Origin: Microcosmobacter mediterraneus
Lineage (GTDB): Bacteria > Bacteroidota > Bacteroidia > Flavobacteriales > Flavobacteriaceae
NCBI RefSeq assembly: GCF_031846265.1
Contig: NZ_JAVRIA010000002.1
Location: 579,067-643,066 of the forward strand
Length of the DNA stretch: 64,000 nucleotides
Direction of reading: 5' to 3'
The translations under genes were made by a program, and so were the position numbers. The notes beneath the pieces are model-generated. The model saw only the letters and a program-made list of their open reading frames with translations. It was not told the DNA's origin and made no database searches. Shown in pieces: positions 8,370 through 17,921 of this stretch (position 1 is its first letter; each line of letters starts with the position of its first letter).

Positions 8370-9407
8370 ATGTATCAGTTAGAAGAAAAAATATGGTTTT
8401 GGGCTTTTATTATAATTCCAGTAATACTAATGGTATTTATGCTATTACAGTTCTGGAAAAAAAGAGCACAAAAGCGTTTTGCTAATTCAGAGATATTAGA
8501 ACGTTTAAGTCCTAATAAATCTGTTTTAAAATCAACAATTAAAGTTTTAGTACTCAGTTTAGCTTTTGCATGTTTAATTATAGGCTTGGTGAATCCTAAA
8601 ATAGGTACCAAGTTAGAGACTATTAGAAGCCAAGGTGTGGATATTGTATTTGCTCTAGATGTTTCCAAGAGTATGTTGGCCGAAGATATTGCACCAAATA
8701 GATTAGATAAATCTAAACAACTCATGACCCAGATTATCAATAATTTGGTGAGTGATAGAATTGGTATCATCGCATACGCAGGAAAAGCGTTTCCTCAATT
8801 ACCAATTACAACAGATTATGCGTCTGCTAAGATGTTTTTACAAAACATGAATACAGATATGCTATCATCACAAGGTACAGCGATTAACGAAGCCATAGAA
8901 TTAGCCAAAACGTTTTATAATGATGATGAGCAAACGAGTAGAGTACTTATTATTATTTCTGATGGTGAAGATCATAGCGAGGTAGCAGCTGATGTTGCAG
9001 AGGAAGCCAGTGAAGAAGGGATAAGAATTTTCACGATAGGTGTTGGTGATGTTAAAGGCGGTCCAATTCCTATTAAGAGAAATGGTGTAATACTTAATTA
9101 CAAGAAAGATAGCAATGGCGAAACGGTAATTACAAAACTTAATGAAGAGACTTTAAAAAATATAGCTAATGAAGCCAATGGTGCTTACATAAATGGTAAA
9201 AGCACAACTAATGTAGTGGAGTCTATAAAAGAAGTTCTTATTAGGATGGATAAGAAAGAGTTTGAAGCCAAACAATTTGCTGATTTTAAATCACAGTTTC
9301 AATGGTTTTTAGGATTTGCAATTTTGCTCCTATTTGCAGACATATTTTTATTAGAACGAAAGACTGCGTGGTTAAAACGCCTTAATCTATTCAATGAAAA
9401 TTTATAG
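8370..9407 (+). CDS. batB: BatB, VWA domain membrane protein
   Basis: A 345-residue paralogue of the preceding BatA. N-terminal helices are at about 9-28 and 58-75; the MIDAS motif is Asp97-x-Ser99-x-Ser101 in ALDVSKSM; IISDGEDH lies downstream. A C-terminal helix (WFLGFAILLLFADIFLL) anchors it. BatB is expected to form a membrane complex with BatA, with the VWA domains facing the periplasm. Its start abuts the batA stop with no spacer. A 100-bp gap follows before batC. Confidence 0.92.
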   Translation: MYQLEEKIWFWAFIIIPVILMVFMLLQFWKKRAQKRFANSEILERLSPNKSVLKSTIKVLVLSLAFACLIIGLVNPKIGTKLETIRSQGVDIVFALDVSKSMLAEDIAPNRLDKSKQLMTQIINNLVSDRIGIIAYAGKAFPQLPITTDYASAKMFLQNMNTDMLSSQGTAINEAIELAKTFYNDDEQTSRVLIIISDGEDHSEVAADVAEEASEEGIRIFTIGVGDVKGGPIPIKRNGVILNYKKDSNGETVITKLNEETLKNIANEANGAYINGKSTTNVVESIKEVLIRMDKKEFEAKQFADFKSQFQWFLGFAILLLFADIFLLERKTAWLKRLNLFNENL

Positions 9408-9509
9408 CAATGTTAGTACAAAGGAGCTTCTATTCATTAAACTTGAAGTCAAATTTTATGAAAACATTAAAACGATATCATTTTTGAGTTTAATATATTG
9501 CTAAAGAAG

Positions 9510-10355
9510 ATGACAACAATAAAAATGAAAATATTTTTTGCAATTATAGCATTGATTTTTAGCAGCTTATCTTTTTCCCAAGAAGATGATAAAAAAGATT
9601 TAAAAGCTCAGAAAAAAGCAACAAACTATGTTTTTGAAGCTAATAAATTAGTCTCTGAAGATTTTGTCTCTGCTGAAATGGAATACAGAAAAGCTATTTC
9701 AGAATCAAAAAAAGCTGTTGCTGCGCCATACAACTTAGCACATTCTTATTATAAAGAAGGGAAGTTAGAAGAATCTCTGATACGCCATCAACAAGCCGCA
9801 CGTTTAGCTTCAACTAAAGAAGAAAAACATAGAGCATATCATAATATTGGTAATATTTTAATGCAAAACGAGCTTTGCAAAGAAGCTGTTGAAGCCTTTA
9901 AAAATGCACTTAGAAACAATCCATCAGACGATGAATCTCGCTATAACTTAGCTATGGCAAAAGAGTGTGCAAAAAACCAAGATGGAGGAGGAGAAGATGA
10001 AGATAAAAAGAAGGACGAGCAAGAACAAAATAAAGAAGACGAGCAGAAAAAAGACGACCAAGGCGACGAGAAAAAAGAAAATAAAGACCAAGGCGAAGAC
10101 GACAAAAAAGAAGGGGAAGAAAAGGAAGATGAAAACGGAAAGCCTAAAGACGAAAAACAGAAACAAGAGAATGAAAAAGGTAAAGGCGATAAAGAAAAAA
10201 AGCAACAAAAACCTAAACCTCAACCAGGTAAGCTATCGAAGCAACAAATAAAAAACTTGTTGCAAGCCATGAACGATAAGGAACAAAAAGTTCAAGAAAA
10301 AATAAACGCAAAAAAACAAAAAGGAGCTAAAGTAAAAACTGATAAAGATTGGTAG
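9510..10355 (+). CDS. batC: BatC, TPR protein with charged tail
   Basis: A 281-residue exported protein. An N-terminal signal (MKIFFAIIALIF...LSFSQ) is followed by about three TPR-like repeats (residues 30-150). A tail of roughly 90 residues is built almost only of Asp, Glu, Lys, Gln and Gly, followed by a basic C-terminus (KLSKQQIKNLLQAMN). TPR plus low-complexity tail is the BatC pattern. I start at the ATG at 9510, not the in-frame TTG at 9498, because it directly precedes the signal sequence. The A-rich coding of the tail leaves long open frames on both strands that are not genes. Confidence 0.85.
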   Translation: MTTIKMKIFFAIIALIFSSLSFSQEDDKKDLKAQKKATNYVFEANKLVSEDFVSAEMEYRKAISESKKAVAAPYNLAHSYYKEGKLEESLIRHQQAARLASTKEEKHRAYHNIGNILMQNELCKEAVEAFKNALRNNPSDDESRYNLAMAKECAKNQDGGGEDEDKKKDEQEQNKEDEQKKDDQGDEKKENKDQGEDDKKEGEEKEDENGKPKDEKQKQENEKGKGDKEKKQQKPKPQPGKLSKQQIKNLLQAMNDKEQKVQEKINAKKQKGAKVKTDKDW

Positions 10356-10398
10356 ATACAGCAGTAAGATTTCATGTTAATGAATCTAATTTGAAGTT

Positions 10399-12171
10399 AT
10401 GAAAATGAAGGCGATTTCATATGTTTTTTTCTTTTTGATGTTGATTGCATCAACAACATCTTATGCTCAAATAAAGTTTGAAGCCAAAGTCAGTAAAAAG
10501 AAACTTGGTATTAATGAAAGGCTAAGAATTGACTTTGAGATGAATAAAGATGGTGATAATTTTAATCCACCTAGCTTCTCTAATTTCACTGTTGTAGGAG
10601 GTCCTAACACTTCTGTAAGTAATTCTTGGTTAAATGGTAAGCGTTCTTTTAAAAAAACATACACCTATTTTTTAGCACCGAAAAAACGAGGAACATTTAC
10701 AATTAAACAAGCTACTATAGAAATAGAAGGGAATGTTTATAAAACGATTCCTGTAACAGTAACAGTGACTAAAGCTGTTGATAAACCAAAGGATGGTAAT
10801 AATGCAGAGTATATTGCATCAGAAACGGTTCATTTAGTTGCTGAGGTGTCTAACTCTAAACCTTACTTAAACGAACCTGTAACAGTAGTTTACAAACTCT
10901 ATGTGTCGCCAACAACAGGTGTAAGTAATTGGAGAGAAGTAGACAATCCAAGGTATAATGATTTTTGGAGTCAAGACATAGAAATAAAATCGTATAAAGA
11001 ACAAAATGCTACTTACAAAGGCGAAGATTATAGGTATGTTGTTTTAAAACGCACAGTACTTTACCCACAAAAAACAGGTAAGTTAGAGATTGAGCCTTTA
11101 AGTTTAGATATTACTGTTGAAGTACCTACAAATCGTCGTGATCTTTTTGGTACTCGTATAATGAGTCAGGTACATAAAATTGTATCGGCTGGTAGTAGAA
11201 CACTAAATGTGAAACCTCTACCAGAACAAGGGAAACCTGATAATTTCACTGGAGCAGTAGGCGATTTTAAATTTAATGTATCCACATCTAAAAAAGAATT
11301 AGAAGCCTCAGAATCGTTTCAGCTTAAAGTCGAAGTTTCAGGAAAAGGAAATTTAAAATTATTTGAACTCCCAACACCAGTTTTGCCAAGTTCACTTGAA
11401 GTTTATGAACCAGAAAAAAATGATAGAGTCAGAACTTTACTTTCTGGCATGTCTGGTAGCAAAAGCGAAAGTTATACTGTTGTTCCGCAATACAAAGGAA
11501 AATATCCATTACCAAAAATGACGTTTTCCTATTTTGATTTAAACACTAAAAACTACAAAACATTAAGCTCAGATGAAATTATCATTGATGTTTTAGGCGG
11601 ACCAGTTAATACAGAAAATCAAACGGTTGTTGAAAATACTAAAAAGCAATCAGTACCTACAATAAGTAATCAGTTTGCATTTATTAAAACGAAAACAAAA
11701 TTCACACCTGTTAAACCAAGCTACTTTTTTAAAAGTAACTTGTTTTGGGCATTACTATTAGTTCCTTTTTTAATTATTCCGATAGCTATTTTTGTAAGAA
11801 AGAAAAAAGCTGAACGAGATGCAGATGTTAAAGGTAATCGCATAAGAAAAGCTGATCGTTTAGCTAAAAAATATTTAAGTAAAGCTAAATCTGAACTAGG
11901 TAAAAAAGAATCTTTTTATGTTGCTTTAGAGAAAGCACTTCATAATTATCTTAAAGCAAAGTTGCATATAGAAACTAGTGAGTTTAGCAAAGATAAAATC
12001 AAGGTGCTATTAAATGAAAAAGGAGTTGATGAGACTACAATTTCAAATTTTATCGCGATTCTAGAAAATTGTGAGTTGGCTAGATATACACCAATAACAC
12101 AAGTTACCATGAATCATGATTATGAGAAGTCTGCATCAACAATTTCATCCATAGATAAACAAATGAGATAA
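10399..12171 (+). CDS. batD: BatD family protein
   Basis: A 590-residue protein with a signal peptide (1-23, ending SYAQ). A long periplasmic part of repeated Ig-like beta domains follows (about 24-420), typical of BatD, including a YRYVVLKRTVLYPQKTGKL-type segment. A single membrane helix lies at about 447-466, then a basic stop-transfer RKKK and a 120-residue helical cytoplasmic tail (KKYLSKAKSEL, ALHNYLKAKL). BatD is required for oxygen tolerance in Bacteroides; its mechanism is unknown. The stop lies 3 bp before the batE start. Confidence 0.9.
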   Translation: MKMKAISYVFFFLMLIASTTSYAQIKFEAKVSKKKLGINERLRIDFEMNKDGDNFNPPSFSNFTVVGGPNTSVSNSWLNGKRSFKKTYTYFLAPKKRGTFTIKQATIEIEGNVYKTIPVTVTVTKAVDKPKDGNNAEYIASETVHLVAEVSNSKPYLNEPVTVVYKLYVSPTTGVSNWREVDNPRYNDFWSQDIEIKSYKEQNATYKGEDYRYVVLKRTVLYPQKTGKLEIEPLSLDITVEVPTNRRDLFGTRIMSQVHKIVSAGSRTLNVKPLPEQGKPDNFTGAVGDFKFNVSTSKKELEASESFQLKVEVSGKGNLKLFELPTPVLPSSLEVYEPEKNDRVRTLLSGMSGSKSESYTVVPQYKGKYPLPKMTFSYFDLNTKNYKTLSSDEIIIDVLGGPVNTENQTVVENTKKQSVPTISNQFAFIKTKTKFTPVKPSYFFKSNLFWALLLVPFLIIPIAIFVRKKKAERDADVKGNRIRKADRLAKKYLSKAKSELGKKESFYVALEKALHNYLKAKLHIETSEFSKDKIKVLLNEKGVDETTISNFIAILENCELARYTPITQVTMNHDYEKSASTISSIDKQMR

Positions 12172-12174
12172 GTA

Positions 12175-12954
12175 ATGTTAGAACTAAAAAAAATTCATAT
12201 TAAACAGATTCTTATCACTGTGGTTTTTTTTACTACTAGTATTATTTACAGTCAAAATGAAACCTTGTTTCAAAGAGGGAATGATTTGTATAATCAGGGA
12301 AAGTACGAGGATGCTATTGAGATTTATCAAAAAGTTATTGATAGTGACAAACACTCTTCAGAGTTGTATTTTAATTTAGGTAATGCGCATTATAAACTCA
12401 ACAATATCGCTTCTAGTATTTATAATTATGAAAAAGCACTAATCCTTTCGCCTAGCGATAAAGAGGTAGAAAATAATTTGGCATTTGCGCGTAATATGAC
12501 CATTGATGCCATAGATAATAGTCCTGAGGTAGGATTTAGTAAGCTCTTTAAATCGGTAGTAAATAAATTTTCATTTGATCAATGGGCAAAATTATCTGTA
12601 GGTTTTGTTATTGGTTTTGTACTTTTCTTTTTACTGTATTATTTTGCATATAATACCACTAAGAAACGAATTGCATTTATTGCTAGTACATTGTGTTTGT
12701 TTTTAGTATTAGTATCTCTAGCATTGGCATTTAAAAAGTCTGAGCTTGTAAAAAATGATACATCTGCTATAGTTTTTGCCACAGAGAGTATAGTAAAGAG
12801 CGATCCAAATTCTACAAGTTCCGATTTATTTAGATTACACGAAGGCACTAAAATCAAAGTATTAGAATCTTTTGATGATTGGGACAAGATTAAATTATCA
12901 GATGGTGAAACGGGTTGGATATCTTCTGAAGATATCAAACGCATAGAGTTTTAA
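12175..12954 (+). CDS. batE: BatE, TPR and SH3 domain protein
   Basis: A 259-residue membrane protein and the last gene of the Bat operon. An N-terminal signal/anchor (11-26) precedes two TPR units (about 30-105: FQRGNDLYNQGKYEDAIEIY, then LYFNLGNAHYKL). Two membrane helices follow (140-158 and 166-186), then a bacterial SH3-like domain (198-257) ending in GETGWISSEDIKRI. This order is the BatE arrangement. The gene converges on the di-heme peroxidase gene with only 11 bp between the stops, and no clear hairpin terminator is visible there. Confidence 0.88.
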   Translation: MLELKKIHIKQILITVVFFTTSIIYSQNETLFQRGNDLYNQGKYEDAIEIYQKVIDSDKHSSELYFNLGNAHYKLNNIASSIYNYEKALILSPSDKEVENNLAFARNMTIDAIDNSPEVGFSKLFKSVVNKFSFDQWAKLSVGFVIGFVLFFLLYYFAYNTTKKRIAFIASTLCLFLVLVSLALAFKKSELVKNDTSAIVFATESIVKSDPNSTSSDLFRLHEGTKIKVLESFDDWDKIKLSDGETGWISSEDIKRIEF

Positions 12955-12965
12955 TACACAAATAA

Positions 12966-14306
12966 CTAGTTACAACCTAAATCATTTTGAGATGTAGTGT
13001 CATTGTTTGGAAAACAATTACCAGACATCACAGAACTTGGTGTATAACGATTAAGATTATTATCATCTAAAGCCTCTTCAATAAAAATAGCTAACAAATT
13101 AATGTCTTGCTCAGTAAGCCCAAGAGGTAAAAACCTAGAGTCTAAAGCAGAATCTGGAACAGCAGCATTTTCTTTAACGCCAGCATTTTTATATTCTATT
13201 ATAGATTTAATAGAGTTAAAAGAAGAACCATGACCATAAAAACCATTGTACTTTATACTATATAGTTGAGGTACTTTAAATTTATAATCATCTTCAGTAT
13301 TTAGTGTAAAACCACCTCTACCTTTTTGAGTAGCTTCGTCTACTGTAGTAAAAATATCAGAACCTTCCAAGTCTTTAACACCAATCGCTGCAAATTCCAT
13401 AGCACCTAATGATGGACCACTATGACAAGATACACATTGCGCTTTATCAAAAAACAATACAGCACCTTGTTTAGCTTCTTCAGACATTGCTGTATAATCA
13501 CCTGCTAACCATTGTTGAAAAGGAGCTTCGTTAGCTAGTAAGGTTCTTTCATAAGCTGCAATAGCTAAGCCAGCAGTAGTTAAAGTATAACGTTCTGAAG
13601 GATCTATTTCTGGGAATGCAGCATCAAACATAGCTTTATAACCTAAATCGGTAACAATTTGCTCATCTACGACCATTCTATGCACACCAAGACCAGCAAT
13701 TGCTTGTATCTCAACGCCTTCAAATCCTAAATTATTAGTTTCTTTTGGTGTGCCAACTGTCCATTGTGCTTCAGTTCCAATATTTTGATCTGTTGCACCA
13801 AATTGACCATTCCAAAGCATTAATTTTTGATAAGCACTATTTAGTGCTGTTGGAGATTTAATAGGTTGAACATCCAACATATCTGGAGTATATAACGGAT
13901 TTATATCACGCGTTTCGCCAAATAAACCAAAACCCATTCCACCATCACCAATACCTTGTCGCTTACCAGCTTGGAAACCAGCATCTGCATGATGGCAACT
14001 TGCGCAAGAATAAGTTTCCATACCTTCATCTAACATAGGATTTTTTCCTAAACCAGTTTCATGAAAAAGTAATTGACCTAATTCTACCTTTTGAGGTGTT
14101 ATAGGATTATTAATATCTTGAGGAATCTCTATATAGTTATCACTCTCTGGCAGCATAAAAAACGATTTACCTTGATTATTGGAGGCAAGCATTAATGCGT
14201 CCTCTAAAGCTAAATCTATACTAGATATAGGAACATAATTATCATCGTTGTTACATGAAAAAAGCGTAAGAACTATTGATAGTGCAAAGATTTTTGAGGC
14301 TTTCAT
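12966..14306 (-). CDS. di-heme cytochrome c peroxidase / MauG family lipoprotein
   Basis: A 446-residue exported lipoprotein with the lipobox ending at Cys18 (TLFSC). Two c-type heme sites are present: Cys101-Ala-Ser-Cys104-His105 and Cys291-Val-Ser-Cys294-His295. The GLGKNP and SCASCHHADAGF segments are typical of the CCP/MauG family, which either reduce H2O2 in the periplasm or oxidise protein side chains. Which of the two applies cannot be read from the sequence. The placement next to the Bat (oxygen tolerance) operon is compatible with peroxide defence, but it is on the opposite strand and separately transcribed. Confidence 0.9.
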   Translation of the reverse strand: MKASKIFALSIVLTLFSCNNDDNYVPISSIDLALEDALMLASNNQGKSFFMLPESDNYIEIPQDINNPITPQKVELGQLLFHETGLGKNPMLDEGMETYSCASCHHADAGFQAGKRQGIGDGGMGFGLFGETRDINPLYTPDMLDVQPIKSPTALNSAYQKLMLWNGQFGATDQNIGTEAQWTVGTPKETNNLGFEGVEIQAIAGLGVHRMVVDEQIVTDLGYKAMFDAAFPEIDPSERYTLTTAGLAIAAYERTLLANEAPFQQWLAGDYTAMSEEAKQGAVLFFDKAQCVSCHSGPSLGAMEFAAIGVKDLEGSDIFTTVDEATQKGRGGFTLNTEDDYKFKVPQLYSIKYNGFYGHGSSFNSIKSIIEYKNAGVKENAAVPDSALDSRFLPLGLTEQDINLLAIFIEEALDDNNLNRYTPSSVMSGNCFPNNDTTSQNDLGCN

Positions 14307-14464
14307 AATAGTAAAATTTGGTTGTCAAATAAATAAATTCTAATGTGTTATAACAAAAACCAGTACTTATTTTAGATATAAGGGTTAAAATTTTGGAGCA
14401 AATAAAATTCCAAGTAATATTTATCGATTAAAAGCAAACTTATTTTGTGAAAGAATCTTTAATA

Positions 14465-14493
14465 TTTGTTTAACAAAATTTCGTTTATATTTG
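14465..14493 (+). promoter_or_regulatory. Bacteroidota promoter for the small secreted protein
   Basis: TTTG at 14465-14468, a 17-bp spacer, then TATATTTG at 14486-14493, a full match to the -7 consensus TAnnTTTG. The predicted start of transcription is near 14498, about 15 bases before the ATG at 14513. Confidence 0.6.
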
Positions 14494-14512
14494 TCATAAT
14501 TAACTTATATCG

Positions 14513-14812
14513 ATGACTAAATTCTTTGCTTCTTTGTTGTTTTCTTTAGCCCTATTGGGTTTTACAACAGCGCCAACAATTATTACAATATTAGATTGTG
14601 ATTATGAGTTATCTATTTTCTCAGATGGTGAAGAGGAAGAAAAAGAAGGTAAAGAGTCTTTAAAAGATGTTGAGGTTAAACTTTTACAAGATTCAATTAC
14701 ACGTTCAGATTTTATAGATCAATATTCTTTATCTGAATTTGAATATTATTCGAAATTATATTCATCTACAATTAAGGAGCTTAATTCACCTCCACCAGAA
14801 CGTATTTCGTAA
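14513..14812 (+). CDS. small secreted acidic protein, unknown function
   Basis: A 99-residue protein I do not recognise. A hydrophobic signal-like N-terminus (residues 1-20, ending around FTTAP) precedes a strongly acidic stretch (DGEEEEKEGKE) and a polar, mostly helical tail ending in PPPERIS. It has its own strong promoter match and lies 85 bp upstream of the SulP gene on the same strand, so it may be the first gene of the bicarbonate unit. No enzymatic motif or cysteine pair is visible. Confidence 0.6.
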   Translation: MTKFFASLLFSLALLGFTTAPTIITILDCDYELSIFSDGEEEEKEGKESLKDVEVKLLQDSITRSDFIDQYSLSEFEYYSKLYSSTIKELNSPPPERIS

Positions 14813-14897
14813 CATTTATTATCGCACATAAGTGCAATTCAAGTTTTATATTCAATTTAATTTCAGTATCGATTTCATCGATAAAAAAGTATAGTTT

Positions 14898-16487
14898 ATG
14901 TTTAAAAATTTAAAAAATGACTTGCCAGCGAGTATAGTCGTATTCTTTGTCGCACTGCCATTATGTTTAGGTATTTCAGTAGCCTCTGGTGCCGAACCAA
15001 TTACAGGTTTAATAGCTGGAATTGTTGGTGGTATAATTGTAGGTGCTGCTTCTGGTTCTAAAATAGGAGTCAGTGGACCAGCAGCTGGTTTAGCAGTAAT
15101 CGTAGCAACAGCAATTGGGAACCTTGGTTATGAAAATTTTCTGGTAGCTGTAGTTTTAGCTGGTGTATTTCAAATAATTCTTGGTGTTTTTAAAGCTGGA
15201 ATTATTGGCTATTATTTTCCGTCTTCAGTAATAAAAGGTATGCTTACAGGAATTGGTATTGTCATCATCTTAAAAGAAATCCCATACTTTTTCGGAATAG
15301 ATAAAAATCCAGAAGGTGACTTTGCCTTTTTGCAAGTCGATGGTGAAAATACACTGACTGAATTATTGAAAGTAATCAATGCCTTAATTAGTGGGAATTT
15401 TGATTATGGTGCTACAATAATAGCTGTAATTGCTATGGCCATACTTCTATTATGGGGAAATGTACTAAGCAAAAAAGGTAAGTTTTTTCAGCTTGTACAA
15501 GGTCCTTTAGTTGCAGTTGTTATAGGTATTGTATATTATTTTTTAACTAAAGACTCTGGTTTAGAATTAAGTAAAGACCATTTGGTGTCTGTACCTATTC
15601 CTGATGGATTATCTGGATTAAAGGATTTACTTACTTTCCCTGATTTCTCAGCATTAACTAATCCAAAGATTTATATAACAGCATTTACTATTGGTTTGGT
15701 AGCGTCTTTAGAAACCTTATTATGTGTAGAAGCGACGGATAAATTAGATCCAAATAAAAATGTCACACCTACCAACAGAGAATTATTTGCACAAGGATCT
15801 GGAAATATAGTGTCAGGTTTAATTGGTGGATTACCAGTAACTCAAGTAATTGTTAGAAGTTCTGCAAATATTCAATCTGGTGGTAAAAGCAAAGCATCAG
15901 CTGTTATTCATGGGTTTTTTCTTTTAATTTCTATAGTGACAATTCCTACTGTACTTAATCTTATTCCACTTTCTGTTCTTGCTGCTATATTATTTATAGT
16001 AGGCTACAAATTAGCCAAGCCTTCTACATTTAAGGCAATGTACGATTCTGGATGGATGCAATTTGTTCCTTTTATTACAACTATAGTTGGTATCGTATTT
16101 ATTGATCTCTTATGGGGAATTGGACTTGGACTGGCCGTAGGTATTTTTATTGTACTTTATAAAAGTTTTGGAAACTCTCATTTCTTACATAAGGAAGGCG
16201 AGAACGTAGATGATGGGAAAATAAAAATGACTCTAGCTGAAGAAGTAACCTTCTTTAATAAAGCTTCAATTTTAAAAGAATTAGATCAATTACCTGAGAA
16301 TTCGTTTTTAGAGCTTGATGTAAGAAAAACGAGATATTTAGATAATGATATTATAGAAATTTTAGAAGATTTTGCATTTAAGGCAAGAGAACGTAATATA
16401 GATATTAAACTTATTTCTGAAAGAGGAATTATTGAAAATCCAGACAGCTTTATTGAGTTTTTTAAGCTTAAAAAACCAACAGAATAG
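14898..16487 (+). CDS. SulP family anion (bicarbonate) transporter
   Basis: A 529-residue inner-membrane transporter of the SulP/SLC26 family. The protein starts with the typical DLPASIVVFFVALPLCLGI segment and has many hydrophobic helices up to about residue 425. The conserved SGPAAGLAV and LPVTQVIVRSSANIQ segments are present, followed by a cytoplasmic STAS domain (about 440-525). The carbonic anhydrase gene starts about 50 bp downstream, which favours bicarbonate over sulfate as substrate; that is inference from context. Transport is expected to be Na+- or H+-coupled, as in BicA-type members. Confidence 0.9.
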   Translation: MFKNLKNDLPASIVVFFVALPLCLGISVASGAEPITGLIAGIVGGIIVGAASGSKIGVSGPAAGLAVIVATAIGNLGYENFLVAVVLAGVFQIILGVFKAGIIGYYFPSSVIKGMLTGIGIVIILKEIPYFFGIDKNPEGDFAFLQVDGENTLTELLKVINALISGNFDYGATIIAVIAMAILLLWGNVLSKKGKFFQLVQGPLVAVVIGIVYYFLTKDSGLELSKDHLVSVPIPDGLSGLKDLLTFPDFSALTNPKIYITAFTIGLVASLETLLCVEATDKLDPNKNVTPTNRELFAQGSGNIVSGLIGGLPVTQVIVRSSANIQSGGKSKASAVIHGFFLLISIVTIPTVLNLIPLSVLAAILFIVGYKLAKPSTFKAMYDSGWMQFVPFITTIVGIVFIDLLWGIGLGLAVGIFIVLYKSFGNSHFLHKEGENVDDGKIKMTLAEEVTFFNKASILKELDQLPENSFLELDVRKTRYLDNDIIEILEDFAFKARERNIDIKLISERGIIENPDSFIEFFKLKKPTE

Positions 16488-16539
16488 AACTCAACATTAA
16501 AACTAAATAGTGAGTAATAACACAATAATAAATAAACAA

Positions 16540-17169
16540 ATGAAAAGTATAGCAATAAATAAAGAAATGCAAGCTGCATTAACACCAAGCGCAGTATTAC
16601 AAGATTTGCTCGATGGTAATACTAGGTTTACAGGTGGAAAGATACAGGCTGTAGATAATAGTGCTTTGGTTAATCAAACTACTACAGGTCAATATCCAAA
16701 AGCAGTGGTATTATCTTGTATAGACTCTAGAGTACCAGTAGAAACGGTTTTAGACCAAGCTATAGGTGATATTTTTGTAGCCAGAGTTGCCGGAAATTTT
16801 GAAAATGTAGATATACTTGGTAGTATGGAATATTCCTGTAAAGTTGCAGGGAGTAAGCTTGTATTAGTTTTAGGCCATGAAGCATGCGGAGCAGTCAAAG
16901 CAGCATGTGATGGTGTAGAATTAGGAAATATTACAGCCTTATTAAATAACATTATGCCAGCTGTTCATATGTCTGCAGAAGAAGTTGAAGGAGAAGCTAA
17001 CTCAACTAACAAGGCATTTGTTGCTGCAACAGTGGCTAATAATGTAAAATTAACAATACAACGTATCAGAGAAAAATCTCCAATTTTAAAGGAAATGGAA
17101 GACAATGGAGAAATACAAATTGTAGGAGGTGTTTATAATTTACATTCAGGTAAAGTAGAAATGCTATAA
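16540..17169 (+). CDS. beta-class carbonic anhydrase
   Basis: A 209-residue cytoplasmic enzyme interconverting CO2 and bicarbonate. The zinc ligands and catalytic dyad of the beta class are present: Cys60, Asp62 and Arg64 in SCIDSR, then His113 and Cys116 in GHEACGA. Length is normal. I use the ATG at 16540; the upstream in-frame GTG at 16510 would add ten residues that are not typical of the family. It follows the SulP gene on the same strand and ends in a strong hairpin terminator, so transporter and enzyme probably form one unit. Confidence 0.92.
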   Translation: MKSIAINKEMQAALTPSAVLQDLLDGNTRFTGGKIQAVDNSALVNQTTTGQYPKAVVLSCIDSRVPVETVLDQAIGDIFVARVAGNFENVDILGSMEYSCKVAGSKLVLVLGHEACGAVKAACDGVELGNITALLNNIMPAVHMSAEEVEGEANSTNKAFVAATVANNVKLTIQRIREKSPILKEMEDNGEIQIVGGVYNLHSGKVEML

Positions 17170-17195
17170 AATCTTAAATACAATACTATATCTTT

Positions 17196-17241
17196 AAAGC
17201 CACTTGGTTATTGAGTTTCTCGTAATATAAGTGGCTTTTTT
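17196..17241 (+). terminator. intrinsic terminator after carbonic anhydrase
   Basis: AAAGCCACTT (17196-17205) pairs with AAGTGGCTTT (17229-17238), followed by a T run. It also lies just beyond the stop of the convergent CvpA gene and may serve both. Confidence 0.8.
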
Positions 17242-17245
17242 ATAC

Positions 17246-17752
17246 TTAAGTATCAGACTCTGAAGAATCTTCTTCATTTAAAATGCTAGGAAAAATCAAT
17301 GGTGCTATTGATTTTACAGGACTGTAAAGCACAGAATCTTCAAGGTCTTCTTTTTCTAGAAAAGGCAAAGTGTTATTCATTCTATCAAATACAATGAGTA
17401 GTACACTTAAGATTAATCCTATTTTTAAAGCACCAAAAACAGCACCTAGAAGCTTATTTAAAATACCAAGTGAAGCAAAATCTGCAAGCTTAGTTAGAGC
17501 CTTTCCTGCTAGGCTAATTGCTAAAACTATAATTGCAAAGGTGATTGCAAATGCTGTAATATTAATGGTTTTTTCGGTCCAATCTGTTCTGTTTTGCAAA
17601 AAATCAGCAGCAAAATTGCTGAAATGGATAGCACCATAAACGCCAAGCACAAGTGCTAAAAGAGAGGCGACTTCAACAAATAAACCTTTAAAAAGACCAC
17701 GAATAAGACCAAAGAGCAAGAGTGCTCCAATTACAATATCAATAACTGTCAT
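17246..17752 (-). CDS. CvpA family membrane protein
   Basis: A 168-residue inner-membrane protein of the CvpA/colicin V production family. It starts with the typical IDIVIGALLLFGLIRGLFKG segment, where a Gly-rich turn links the first two of four helices. The C-terminal 35 residues are polar and acidic. CvpA homologues matter for envelope stability, but the molecular role is not settled. The start is placed at the ATG at 17752; the longer frame would begin with a TTG at 17761. Confidence 0.85.
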   Translation of the reverse strand: MTVIDIVIGALLLFGLIRGLFKGLFVEVASLLALVLGVYGAIHFSNFAADFLQNRTDWTEKTINITAFAITFAIIVLAISLAGKALTKLADFASLGILNKLLGAVFGALKIGLILSVLLIVFDRMNNTLPFLEKEDLEDSVLYSPVKSIAPLIFPSILNEEDSSESDT

Positions 17753-17880
17753 ACAAACCAAGATTTCTACAAATGTATAGGAATTCTCCTAATGTTAAGC
17801 GTAGTGAAGAGTCATATAACTTTTTTAGGTGTTTAGTTGTATTTATAACGGCTTTATACGTTCTATATTTTATAAGTACT

Positions 17881-17888
17881 TAAATTTG
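17881..17888 (+). promoter_or_regulatory. -7 promoter element upstream of the pheS gene group
   Basis: TAAATTTG, a full TAnnTTTG match, 33 bp before the ATG at 17922. I see no good TTTG at the -33 position. Confidence 0.45.
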
Positions 17889-17921
17889 CATCATATAAGC
17901 TTATTATATTAAAATAAAGCC

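Noticed and set aside
8375..8770. 131-residue open frame opposite batB
   Set aside because: It is antisense to the MIDAS-containing region of a clear VWA gene and shows no start signals or motifs.
9948..10251. Long open frames on both strands inside batC
   Set aside because: They arise from the A-rich, repeat-like coding of the charged BatC tail. The translations are almost only Lys/Arg/Thr or Phe/Leu/Val runs without any domain.
12966..14306. Di-heme peroxidase as part of the Bat operon
   Set aside because: It is on the opposite strand and converges on batE, so any link with aerotolerance is only thematic.
16510..16539. Upstream GTG start for the carbonic anhydrase
   Set aside because: It adds ten Asn/Ile-rich residues unlike the family, and an ATG at 16540 gives the usual N-terminus.
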